Assembly: GCA_016647705.1 (NCBI GenBank)
Contig: CM028326.1
Span: 16,617,901 to 16,681,900, forward strand
DNA: 64,000 nt
Source of the DNA: Eucommia ulmoides
Lineage: Eukaryota > Streptophyta > Magnoliopsida > Garryales > Eucommiaceae
Direction of reading: 5' to 3'
Below the pieces are notes generated by a model that saw nothing but the letters and a program-made list of their open reading frames with translations, did no database searches and was not told the DNA's origin. Positions 23,298 through 34,839 of the stretch are shown here, in pieces; within the stretch, counting starts at the first letter, position 1; each line of letters opens with the position of its first letter. Both the position numbers and the translations under genes were made by a program.

Positions 23298-25406
23298 AAA
23301 ATGAATCTAATTCTAATACTTTTTTATATGTTTTGTGATCGTGTTGAATTCAAAACAAGTATTATTTTTTACGTAATTAAGAATTATAATTTTGAAATAC
23401 ATAATTAAGAATTATAATTTTTGCATTCGTAGTAGTAATAGTTATATCCGTAATGCAATTTAAAATGTATTTTTCATCCATATATGATTAAAAATACGAA
23501 ATCTAAATATCATGTTGAATTCAACACGTCGTGTATACGGTGGTGCTGAACTATACTTGACACTAGATTAGGGATTTAAAACTGCCAAATTTAAAATTGT
23601 CAGACTTGAGACATATGTAATTAGACGTGGTACTCATCGTCGTTCCATTTGCCAAAAAACCCTACCATACCTTTCCATTCTTGAAACTTTAAAAATAATT
23701 ATTTTATAGATAAAAAAAAAATTTGAATTCTCAATATTCAATATATATATATGAACACCCAAATTAATAAATATTTCCAATTCTTACAATTTATTTTATT
23801 TTATGCATAGAAAAATATTAAAATAATATTTTAAAAAATTAACATTTATTTTATAACAAATAATATCACATTTTTAAAATAGTGATTTTCATCTTATGAA
23901 CAAATAATAATGATAAATTAATTTCCTTGATGAAAATTAAAATAAATTAAATTATATCAAAAAATTTATTGTTTTCCCTTGAAACTTGTAAATACTTTAC
24001 CCCACATTTTCAAAGTATTTCAATTTTCTAGAGGAAAAACAATATTAATGTCATTCGTAACAAATATAATTAAAATGCTAATCCATAAAATATAGTTTCA
24101 TATAAAATATCAAAATCAAATATAAATCAGTATATGACAATTCAAACAACAAACAATTTTTTTGCAAAATATTTTTACTAAATTATTTCAATAGGAGAAA
24201 TAAAATAAAATTAGAGTTGAAATTAAGATAGAATATTGATCAAAATAAAAAATAAATAAATAAATAAATTGATTTCTCTCGATTCTTCATAAATTTAAAA
24301 CAAATATTAAAATACATTGATCATCAAATACCTTATAAATTGTATTAGAAACACATTCAAGAAACATCAAACTTTCACAAAAATATCTCTCTTCTTAGAT
24401 TGTGGGAGAAATTTTACATAATTATATAAATATAAATTAAATAATAAATATCACATGTAATTTCAATCATTTAAATAATTAAGAAAATCAACAATTAAAT
24501 AAATAAAATAAAGTATATAATAAAATATAGAGAAAATATATATATCTGTGGATAGAGAAGTGTAAACGTTATCCTAAAAATAGATACGCTCCCTTTATGC
24601 ACAGGGGAGAGCCCTTTCCAAAATACAATGATCTAGGGAGTTAAGGTGTAAACAGTACATCCTATTGCCCGTAAAAAATTAAAATATAGAAAAATATCAC
24701 TTCTCTCTATTTCTATATCTCAAGAATATCATACTCACCATTTTATATAAAATATTCTTTCTTTTATTTTTCTCTATTTTCTTCTATATTTGTCTATATG
24801 TTTCTACATATTCTTTTTTCCTCACCCACCTAACTATAGTATATAGACTACATAACTTTTAGTGTAATATTAAGTACTCACAATTTTATAATTAATAAAA
24901 TCACTAATTATACACGCAAATTTTATAATAATCATATTGTAACATATATTTATAACGGAATTTATAAAATATAATTTTATTATTTAGTCCTTTAAAGATA
25001 TAAAAACTATAATATAGATCTCCAACTACTTTAATTAAGTTTTCGGTCACCAGTGATTTTTTAGAAAATAGTCATTGTTCTAAATTTGACCTTCGTTTTT
25101 TTTTTTTTTCTAATTTAAATGAAATGTCACTCTGTAAAATATTGCAATACGTGAACATTCACATTTTGTGATGTATATACTTCAATATTCGTGATCATAT
25201 GATTTGTGTGAATGTTCGCGTATCATTTGTGTGTAGATATGGATGTTAACATATTTGTCCGATGTGATGTTAGTGCACTTTATAACTTAAGGATGAAGAT
25301 TCGTGAACATTCTTGTTGTTTGAGTATATAAACATTCTCGAATTTTTGAATATTCTTGCTAATTTATCGTTTGCGTGAATGTTCACATATCATTCTAGAG
25401 GCACAA
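23298..25406. other. AT-rich intergenic region
   Basis: About 2.1 kb, strongly AT-rich with many A/T runs and no credible ORF. Short GC-richer islands are at 24545-24660. From about 25140 to 25400 the word GTGAATGTTC(A/G)C and its complement recur several times. Confidence 0.5.
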
Positions 25407-25808
25407 TGATACATCCTTGCCTATCCACTTGGAGCAAGCCTTGGAAGAACCCAAGTCAACAGTAGAAGTAGCAGAACCAGCTGAGGCTACGAAGAATCCA
25501 AAGCGAATCAGGAAGCCCCCCCACTTGGCTAAAGGATTACACTATGTGAGGAAGGAGAATTAAAAGCTTATATTCCTTTTTTGTTGAGTTTGTTTTTGGT
25601 TTGTCATTTTTGTTGGTTGGTATTTGTTTGTTTGTTAGTATGGATGTTATCTGAAGCTATATATATAGCTCTTGATGTAATGAAGAAAGGTAAGCAATCA
25701 CTGAAATTTTCTCTCCCAATTCTTCTTCTCCCTCTGATTTCTTCTTCATTTTCTCATAATTGGAGTTGACACTCACTCAAAGAGTGTTTTCCTATCTTAA
25801 ACGTATCA
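25407..25808 (+). repeat. 5' LTR of the Reina-like element
   Basis: Begins TGATACATCC and ends AACGTATCA. It matches 44990-45397 almost base for base, with a few substitutions and a small indel around 25456. The short 5' part that resembles coding sequence has no intact ORF. Confidence 0.93.
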
Positions 25809-25809
25809 A

Positions 25810-25825
25810 TTGGTGCTTTCATTGA
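25810..25825 (+). other. Candidate primer binding site of the Reina-like element
   Basis: TTGGTGCTTTCATTGA follows the LTR by one base, the expected place for a primer site. I do not assign the tRNA. Confidence 0.6.
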
Positions 25826-26987
25826 ATATTAATCTCTCTCTGATTCTGCAATTTTGGAAGTCCTAATTTCTGTTTATTTATTTGTTTTGATGCAATTTGG
25901 AGTATCGATACCTTCAATTGATTGTTTTACTACAATGATACGAAGGAATAAATCTCAAAAGTTGAGAGCCATCTCGTTCTATGTCAGAGAATGAAGGTAT
26001 CGTGTTAGCCAAGCGCAGCGGCTGTTATGCCCTCCATCAGCGACGCAAGCTTGGTTGAGGTCATTTTTCCACCGTTTGGTTCGAGGCATGTTCAACTTTG
26101 AATGTACTTTCATTGCTTTTGTCCATAGATGATTCCAATGTCCTTGGATTGTTTTAGGCTCAATTCACGGAACAAAAGTTGTCAATTCTGTCTCAGTTCG
26201 AGGCTCAATCCATATCACTTCACTAGACGATGCAACAATATACGTCCACTATTTTCTCTCTTGGAAAAGATGCGATCACAGATTCGTGGATTTTTAGGTC
26301 CGTCGACGAGTCTTTTGGGTCCACCACCAGCAGCGTCTTAATCTACTAATATATTTACTGGAGGTACTGTCACACCCCACCTCAGACACCCTTCACCCAG
26401 GGTCGGCGTGACATCGATATGACATCCCCGGCACGACCAACCAACTAGAAACTACATATATATGATAGCATATACAAGTGTACAAACCATACACATCCTC
26501 TTTTTCACTGGGACACACCCGTCCCCGAATATATATACAACAAAATAATGAGAACAAAATAATAACAACAAAACCTCCCACGGTTTCACCTCAGACAACC
26601 CATTCCCAAAACGACACTATCGCAGGACTCTACCTAGTGCCAGTAGAGGACCGACTCCTAACTGCGGTATCTGAAACCAAAAATTTTATTGGTGTACTGT
26701 CTTCATAATAAAAACGTTTTGCATGGATCAAGTATAAGAATTTAAATAACATAATATAAAACAATATTATGAAATTCACATACCGCACGACTACCTACTT
26801 TTCCCTGTCACCACTGAGACAAATTCACATATTTAAAATATCTCATCCAAGTAGTGTAAATCAACTAGAATAATGTATCAACTCAAGCAATGTAAATCAA
26901 CCAGAATAATATATATACTCAACTAAATTAATCCAAATAGTTCTTCGTATACTACAATATACCACACCACCCTCCTACTAGCCATAG

Positions 26988-27360
26988 GATCGTTTTAACT
27001 TCACGATCGGGAGTTGCAATGGTACCGTACCACCCGTAGGGTTTGCATCCCAAACGGGTCAATCAACCACCTGCAGGACTAATCTTCCTGACAGGTCATA
27101 ATATCAACAACCACCTGCCGGACTAACCCTCCGAACAGATTATAATATTAACAACCACCTGCCGGACTAATCCTCCGGACAGGTCATAATATCAACAACC
27201 ACCTGTCAGACTAACCCTCCGGACATGTTATAATATCAACAACCACCTGCCGGACTAATCCTCCGGACATGTCATAATATCAACAACCACCTGCCAGACT
27301 AACCCTCCAAATAGGTCATAATAAAACCATCCCGCAGGACATACCTTCCTGACGGGATCA
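26988..27360 (-). repeat. Conserved LTR block plus 6 x 44 bp hairpin-forming minisatellite
   Basis: The conserved block is at 26988-27029. Six consecutive 44 bp units start at 27064, 27108, 27152, 27196, 27240 and 27284. Each contains CCTGCCGG and CCGGACAGG-type words that can pair. Flanking both sides of the array are longer GGG/CCC dyads (around 27037-27060 and 27331-27358). Confidence 0.9.
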
Positions 27361-28820
27361 AAGCTATGGCATACTCAAATCAACAAAGTCACCCTCAATT
27401 TCCAAAACCGATAAAATTTAATTCTTCATTTCCCATTTTTTAACACTGAAACTACTTGATCCACATAAGTTCAAAATTTATCCCTTTTAAAATAACACAT
27501 TTAATACAATTTATATGAAAATAAGAGTTTTCATATTTACGTAGAAGACAGTACACTCACCTCATTATCCGCTCTGCAAAACTTTCCCTGCCCACACTCT
27601 ACTGGGATGTCGGTGCCTGCGAACCTAAAGGTGATAGGGCCTAAATTAAGATTTTATTCAAATTAACCTAATCATGCAATGCAGGCCCTAAATTTCACAA
27701 TTTTCCATTCTCCATATTTTATTATGAAAAATTATTATTTAGTTTATTTTTCCCCCCTAATTTTTTTTTTTTTTTTTGTACACACGTTATTCATATGAAC
27801 GGTCACAAAGTTTATTATCGCAGTTACGAAATTTTGAGGCTAGCAATTAAATTTAACAAAATTAGAAATCGGTCGAAGTTTTACCCTTTTTCGAATTGTC
27901 GACGTTTTACAGTTTTTGTTTCTGGTTCACCGTCGCGACGACACGCTCCTTTTCTTCCTTGTTTTTCTTACTGACTCACCACCGCCTCGGCGAGATTTTC
28001 ACTACCTCAGCGAATGCTTCTTCTCTTATTTGTTTTGCTTACTGACTCGACACCATCGCGGGGACAGATTTCACCGCTGTGGCGAACGTCATCTTCTTCA
28101 TCTGCTCCTGCTTTGTTTCAAATCAACAGCATCCCTCTCTCTCCTCACCAGCTCACCGTCCGACTACTATCAGCGATCAAAATACACTCACATACCACTA
28201 CAATGACTCCCACACCATCTTCTTATCATCCCATGCACACACAACATGCTCTATATGGCCAAAACATACACAGAACACACACACACACGTACACCTGTCT
28301 GAAATACACACACACTCGGACAACGGCTGGAAACAACGACCACTTATACACACACCGAATGTCTGAACACATCCACGCATGAAACAGCACACACGAACCA
28401 CACACACACACGTCCGATCTCATGCACACAACGAAACACACACACACACACACACACTGTCGATCACGGGTTCATCGACGACGACGATATGCACACACTC
28501 CACCGGTGAACAGAGTAGGGCACACACTTTCACACACAGCTAACACACATACACGAAGAACGCACACACCGAATGACAACGACTCACCTATACCTGCCGG
28601 AGAATCGCACAATCGATCACCCCACGCTCAACTCCTCTCTCTCTCTTCTCTGTTTCTGATTTTTTCTTGATTTCTCCTTCTTTTCAAGATTTTGATCACG
28701 ATTTCTCCATGGATCAATTAATAGCATGAAATTTTGTGTTCCTCCTTCCTTCCTCCGATTGCCACGTCGTTCACCCCCTCACCGATTTCTTGATTTTTTT
28801 TTGTTCCTCTCCCGCAACTG

Positions 28821-28823
<3 letters not shown>

Positions 28824-28874
<51 letters not shown>
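28824..28874. repeat. TA dinucleotide microsatellite in the solo LTR
   Basis: About 25 TA units, at the same relative place as the TA tract near 7610-7630 in the full-length LTR. Confidence 0.95.
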
Positions 28875-28880
<6 letters not shown>

Positions 28881-29159
28881 AATTACTCTTTTTCTCTCCC
28901 TAACTTCTTTAAATCTTCATTTTAACCCAATTTACATTTATGATTTTCTTAAATTGCAATTTAACCCCTAAAATTTTAATTTTATAACTTGAATGACAAT
29001 TTGAATCCCAAATGTTGAATAAATGTCTCGAAATTTGAAATTTGACCCATAAACTTTTAATTTGGATATGAATTAACATAATTTTACCCCATATTTTTTC
29101 AATTGCTCAAAAATGCAACTAAAATGATGTATATGCTAAAATCCGGGTCTTACGGGTAC

Positions 29160-29945
29160 TGAGCTCTAAATTGTTCTATGCTCCATAAAAATGGAGGTTT
29201 CGAAGTTTGATGGTTTAGATCCGAATGGTTGGGTTTTTCGCATCAGGGAATTCTTTGATTTGCACGACACACCAGAGCCATTTCGTTTGCAGATTGTATC
29301 ATTTCATATGGAAGGCCGGGCAGCTGCTTGGTATCAATGGATGAAGGAAAATAATATGTTGTCTTCGTGGAAGAAATTCTTAGTCAGTCTCAAGCATTGC
29401 TTTGGAGATTCAATGTACGAAGACCACCAACTCAAACTTCTATTGTGGTGGAATTTCAATCAACTTTTGAGAATTTGATGAATAAAGTAACTGGAATTTC
29501 TGAGCCGATGTTAATTAGTTTTTGTATTATGGGTCTAAAATCGGATATTCGTCGTGGTCTACTTTTTTTCACGACTATCTACATTGATGAAGGCATTTGC
29601 CTTAGCATGTGCTCATGAAACTCGTTGTGAAGAGGCCAAGCAAAGTGCTCGACCTTGGCATAAATGGAACCAGTCCCCTATTTCCAGCCCTTCATCTACA
29701 GGTTTCACTAAACCAATCACAGGGACTACTTCTCCTACAGTACTGTGTCAGAAAGAGATTCTAGCTCTGACCCTACCTTTGACAGTACCTATACCAAATC
29801 AGCCACCACCCACAATTCCTACCCCAGCTTTGCCCATTCGACGCTTTTCTCCAGTTGAGCTAGGGGAAAAACGTGAAAATGGCTTATGTTATAATTGTGA
29901 CAAAACAATATACTGCTAACTATCATTGTCACAGTAAATTCTTGA
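29160..29945 (+). pseudogene. Gag of the Reina-like element (frameshifted)
   Basis: 29191-29478 encodes the N-terminal gag block MEVSKFDGLDPNGWVFRIRE, then SFHMEGRAAAWYQWM and the SWKKFLVSL region. The frame then shifts and continues with VEFQSTFENLMNKVTG (about 29450-29610) and LACAHETRCEEAK (29600-29640). A Pro/Thr-rich linker follows, then a degraded zinc knuckle starting CYNC near 29889. The product would form the capsid-like particle. At least two frame changes are needed to read it through. Confidence 0.85.
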
Positions 29946-30024
29946 TTCTTTTGGGGACAGACGATATTGATGAGGACCCGAGTGATGATGGTGTGGCGAT
30001 TGAGCAGGCATATGATTTGGTCAC

Positions 30025-32920
30025 TGATAGGTGTAATTTACCTATTTATTCTCAAGCCGGTTTTGGTAGGTTTCGAGTATTTTTATAGCGCTTTAATATG
30101 TTTTAATACGTTTTTAATTGTTTTGCTATAAATCAAGTGTTTGGGACAAAAAGGGATGAAAACGAGTTATAATTGAGTAAGTTGGTGGAAGAACAGTGGA
30201 GAAAAAGGGCAAAAGATCAAAGTTCAGAGGCTACATCCACCGCTGCAATGGTTAAAATGAAAAAAGTTATTGAATTCCCCACCGTTACAGTAGTGAACCT
30301 CACCACTGCAGTGGTCACCAGTCAAAAAGCCTACTGACTTTCCCACTGCTGCAACGGTCCGACACCAATTGGAATAGAAATTTTGGGATATTTTCTTGAT
30401 AGTTTTTATCCCTTAATATATCTTCTAATTCCCTAAACACAAGACAACGTTTTTGGGAGTCTTGAGAGCTTCAAGACACTATAACCAAGAGAAGATCATT
30501 AAATCCAAGAAGAGAAAACATTCTCGGAGCGATTTTAGCGTCAGTTCTTTGGATAACAGCTAGTCTCCTTGTATCTCTCTTTTATTCTTAGTTCGGTTGA
30601 TAGTTTTGGTTATGTTTAACTTATTTATTATTGTATATGTGGTTATAACCATGAGTAGCTAAACATATATTGTCTAGGGCTTGATTGACTTCATGAAAAT
30701 GTTGTTTGTATAAATTGATGTTTCGTTAATGGTTGTTCATTTGTATTCGATTGTGTTTACCATTTTATTACAATCATAGTATGCTTGTTATGGTATAATG
30801 GTTGGTTTAAGAATACAGGGTTTGACACTTGGGAAAGGTAACCCCGGATTCGGACTAGGGTTTAAACACAACGCGACAATCTAATGACCCGGGAGGGCAT
30901 TAGAAAGTATACAATCTATGAGGTTGAGGCGAGACTCATGTGACCAAGTGTCTTATAGATGGTTGAGGGGGACTTCGGCGTTGACGCGAAGTCACATATT
31001 CATTCACTTTACACTCGGGAGAGATAGTGAGTGAGATTTCGATACCTAGATTGTTAGATAGATTTGAATATCGTTAATGTAAATAAGATTAAATCGAACA
31101 CATATTAGTGAATGAAGTTAATCCCTAGACAATAAATTTCCATAAACGTCATAGTAGTATTATAGTTTAGTAATTAATTTAGTTTAGTAAATTATAATTA
31201 TTATAAAAATTATATTTGATTTACCTAGATAAAATTCGGATATGATAATCGCGGTACTTACCGATAATCTAATTCAATACTTGTGGTTACGACAACCCCT
31301 ACTCTTCCCATTATACTAAAACTTGACTTGTACATTTGCGGAGAAAGTAACAATGTAATATTCTGCTACTAGTCACCAGCGACATCTCCAGTTTGAATGC
31401 GTTGGTAGGGCAAGGTAATCCTCGCTCTTTGTGTTTACTTGGTGAGATTGGACCCTGTACGACGAGGTTTTTACACGCTCGCATATTAACTACTTGCAAG
31501 TGCACGAGGTCCAATTTTAATATAGTGGATCTTTAAGATCGAATATCGTTCCCATAGGGATGGGTTGAATAATTGAATACCGCAATTTGCATAGTCTCAT
31601 ATTATCCAGACGGTTCATGAATTATTTTAAAATTAAACTAATTAAAACTAAGTTAAACTACAATTAATGGGTTAATCCTAACTAAGTTGATTACCTAGGA
31701 TTGATTTCATTCACTTAATACATGTTTGATTTCATTTAGTTAACAATAACGGAATTTAGGTATCTGACAATCTCAGTTCGTAAACTCACTCGCCACCTCC
31801 CCCGAGTGTAAGATGAGTGAATATGTGATTTTACCTCAACAAAGAGGTCCCCCTCAATGTATTAATGACCCTAGGTCATGTGAGTCTTACCCCAACATCA
31901 TCGATTGCACACTCACTAACACCCTCCCGGGTCGTTAGATCGTAACGATGTGTTTACCCTAATCCAAATCTAGGGTTACCTCTTCCGGGTGTCAAACCCT
32001 GTATTATCAAATCCAACTCTAATACCTTAGAAATCATATTAAAGTTGTATTAAAATGATAAACACAATCGGATTTAAAAACAAACAACCGTTAAAGAAAC
32101 ATATATTAAATCAAACTAGTATTTACACAACTACATCAATCCCTAGCTAATATTTATTTAATCTAACTTGATCTTGGCCATTAGAACATTAAACCAAGAG
32201 GGATTCATCATCATTCACAATAAAATATTAAGTTACAAAGAGAGAAACAAAGAGAGAAAGATCAAATCTTAAAGTGGAGTGGTCTCCACTTTCGCCGAAA
32301 ATCGATCCGCTAGTGTTTTCTCTTCTCCTGAAGATGAATCTCCTCTTTGAGCTCTTCAAAAATGGACAAGGACCACCTCCTAAGGGTTAGGGATGTTCCA
32401 ACTCTAAGAGTTTATTTAATGGAAGTGGGAGAATGGATACTTATAGGTGTAAGGCTTCAAAATATCTGAAAATATCTTCTTTGCTGTACAGAGCTGACCG
32501 CCACGGCGGTGGGTATGTCGGCCAGCTTTCCAAACTATTTAATATTTCACCGCCTAAGCGATGAGTAAGTCGGTTTAACCTTCGCCGCAACAGTAGAGAT
32601 CAGTGTCGCGGTGGTAAAATAACTCCAACTCTTTGCACTTTCACCGCCTAGGCGGTGGCCATACCACCTAGGCCGTGGGACTTTGCTCATTTTTAGCACT
32701 TTCTGCATTCTCACTGCCGCGGCGGTGGGCCTTGTGATCTTGAAACATTGTTTCTTTATCATTTCTTCACCGTTTTCCCACCGTTTTGCCTGTTTATCAC
32801 TTGTTTGCATCCCTATACTTGAATTACATAAAAACTAACAAAAACGCAATTAAATATTATTAATTTACTCAAAAACTACCAAATCCAGCTTAGAAGTAGA
32901 TATGTATTTTCTACCTTTCA
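30025..32920. mobile_element. Fold-back (long terminal inverted repeat) element 1, about 2.9 kb
   Basis: Two arms of about 1.1-1.2 kb (30025-31140 and about 31680-32920) are reverse complements with moderate divergence. Matching pairs include the CCCGGGAGGG/CCCTCCCGGG words and the ACACTCGGG/CCCGAGTGT words. The ends are TGATAGGT and CTACCTTTCA. The loop is about 540 bp with no ORF of interest. The host protease sequence resumes just after. Flanks GTCAC and GACCC match poorly as a 5-bp duplication. Both arms carry clusters of GC-rich palindromic motifs, stronger on the right (32485-32735). Confidence 0.82.
32485..32735. repeat. GC-rich palindromic motif cluster in fold-back element 1
   Basis: At least five variants of ACCGCCNNGGCGGTGG are visible, for example CACCGCCTAGGCGGTGG near 32641 and ACTGCCGCGGCGGTGGG near 32712. 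They are spaced 30-60 bp apart in an otherwise AT-rich element. Confidence 0.8.
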
Positions 32921-34730
32921 GACCCCATCACTTTTATGTACTTATTAACAGTGGTAGTACCTACAATTTTATTAAACTTGATTTGGTGGAACATTTAGGG
33001 TTCCCTATTCATCCAACCTCGAAATTTTGCATTTACGATGGAAATGGTGATTTTCTGGTTTGCCAATACAATTGTCCCCAAGTTACGTTGACATTACAAG
33101 GGAATGTGGTTCTTGGTATTCAATGGATACAATAATTGGGTTGTGTTGCTCATGATTACTTGGGTCTTTCGATTGAGTTTTGTTGGGAAAGAAAATAGGT
33201 TATTCTTCATGGGGATTTGGGCCAATCCCCTAGCTTGATTACCCTTCATCAATTTCAAGCATTTCTCCACAGTTCGAATGTCCATAACATGTTTGCCTTA
33301 CAACCGATGTTGTCTAAAGAGCTGGATTTCACATGTCCGGCCAACAAGAGGGTTGTACTTTATTTTCCAAACACTTTGCCCAAGGCTATCTCTACGATTT
33401 TACATAAATTCAGCAGCTTATAACTTCTCCCGACCGGCCTTCTACCCCACCAGACCATTGACCACAAGATCATCTCGCCCTTAATTCAAAACCAGTGAAT
33501 GTTCATCCATATCATTACCCACATTTCCAAAAGATTGAGATGGAAAAATTGATTCAATAAATGTTAAATCAAGGTATTATTCGACCGAGCCAAAGTCCTT
33601 TATCTTCTCTGGTATTATTGGTCAAAATGAAGGATGACACGTATCGTTTCTGTGTCAATCACCGTGCTCTCAATGCGGCTACGATCAAGGATAAATTTCC
33701 TACACCGACCATTGACGAGCTTTTAGATGAACTAGGGGGTTCTACTATTTTTAGTCAGTTGGATTTACACGCTGGTTACCATCAAATCAGGGTACATAAT
33801 CGGGACATCTGTAAAACGGCTCTTTGGACCCATAAGGGTCACTATGAATTCCTTGTAATGCCATTTGGGCTAACAAATTCCCTGTCCACATTTCAAGCCA
33901 TGATGAATCAATTGTTTGCTTCATTCTTGTGCAAGTTTGTGATCGTTTTTTTCGACGATATCCTGGTATATAGTACGACTGTTTCAAAGCATGTTGGTCA
34001 CCTTGAGTAGGTTTTGATTTGTCTTCATGTGGGCAGATTTTATGTCAAGCTTTCCAAATGTCAATTTTTCTAGGAACTTATCAAGTACTTGGGTCATATA
34101 GTTTATTTGGGGGATGTACATGCTGACCTCAAAAACTCAATGCCATGGTGAAATGGCCTATCCCGTGCACTTTGAAGCAACTCTGTAGTTTTCTCGACCT
34201 CACTGATTATTATCAGCACTTCATTCGAGGCTTTGCAACGATTGCGGCACCACTCACAGATTTGTTATGCAAGAATGCATTTACGTGGACAACGGCGACT
34301 GCCAAGGCTTTTGATGCTTTGAAATCGAGGCTTTGGTTTTGTGATTACTAGATTGTAATGAGATCTTCGTGATTGAAATCGATGCGTCTAATGTGGGTAT
34401 CGGCATCGTACTCATGCATACTCGTCACCCCATTTCTTACTTCAGCAATAAGTTAGGGCCACGTTTGCGGGTTTCGTCGACGTATCTCAAGGAACTTCAT
34501 GCCATTGCCAAGACTGTACACAAAATGTGCCAATACTTGTTAGGCCAATTTTTTATTATCCGCACGAATCACAAAAACATCAAAGACTTATTATAGCAGG
34601 TGGTACACACTCTAGACCAATAGGTCTATATTCGTAAGCTTTTGAGCAACCATTTTCGGGTTGAATACAAGCTGGGATGTACTAATAAGGTTGTGGATGC
34701 CTTGTCTTGGATTCATGAAGAAGAAATAGA
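32921..34730 (+). pseudogene. Protease, reverse transcriptase and RNase H of the Reina-like element (broken)
   Basis: Protease remnant at about 32935-33135 reads YVLINSGSTYNFI, with the catalytic Asp changed to Asn. RT starts near 33560: [60 protein letters not shown] and the active-site FFDDILVYS at about 33950. The connection domain (34060-34350) is broken by stops. RNase H (34369-34596) reads EIDASNVGIGIVLM and LKELHAIAKTVHKM. Stops at 33558-33560 and 34007-34009 and others make it inactive. Confidence 0.9.
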
Positions 34731-34839
34731 ATAGTCAGCATTCTCCATACTGTCATGCCTTCAGTTTTCCAGCCGCCCTTCCTTGGATTGTTTGGACACT
34801 CTTCATCGGGAAAATTCTACACTTCCTGACTTGGTTGCA

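Larger units (their letters stand above)
26363..29159 (-). mobile_element. Second solo LTR of the Tekay-like family, with 5-bp target duplication
   Basis: The LTR occupies 26368-29154 (2787 bp), flanked by GGTAC at 26363-26367 and 29155-29159. It starts TGTCACACCCC and ends TCTTACG, so the terminal CA has mutated to CG. Blocks match the LTRs at 5271-7927 and 15403-17875 in the same orientation. It sits in the leader/gag region of the Reina-like element, whose sequence resumes at 29160. A CA-rich simple segment fills about 28200-28600; the overlapping short ORFs there are not genes. Confidence 0.92.

Noticed and set aside
27916..28670. Overlapping ORFs rich in His and Thr
   Set aside because: Composition follows the CACACA repeats in the solo LTR.
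29160..32920. Inverted repeat as an assembly artefact
   Set aside because: The arms differ by many substitutions, and a second, shorter related inverted repeat with clean CCATG duplications exists at 34973-35839. A true element is the better explanation.
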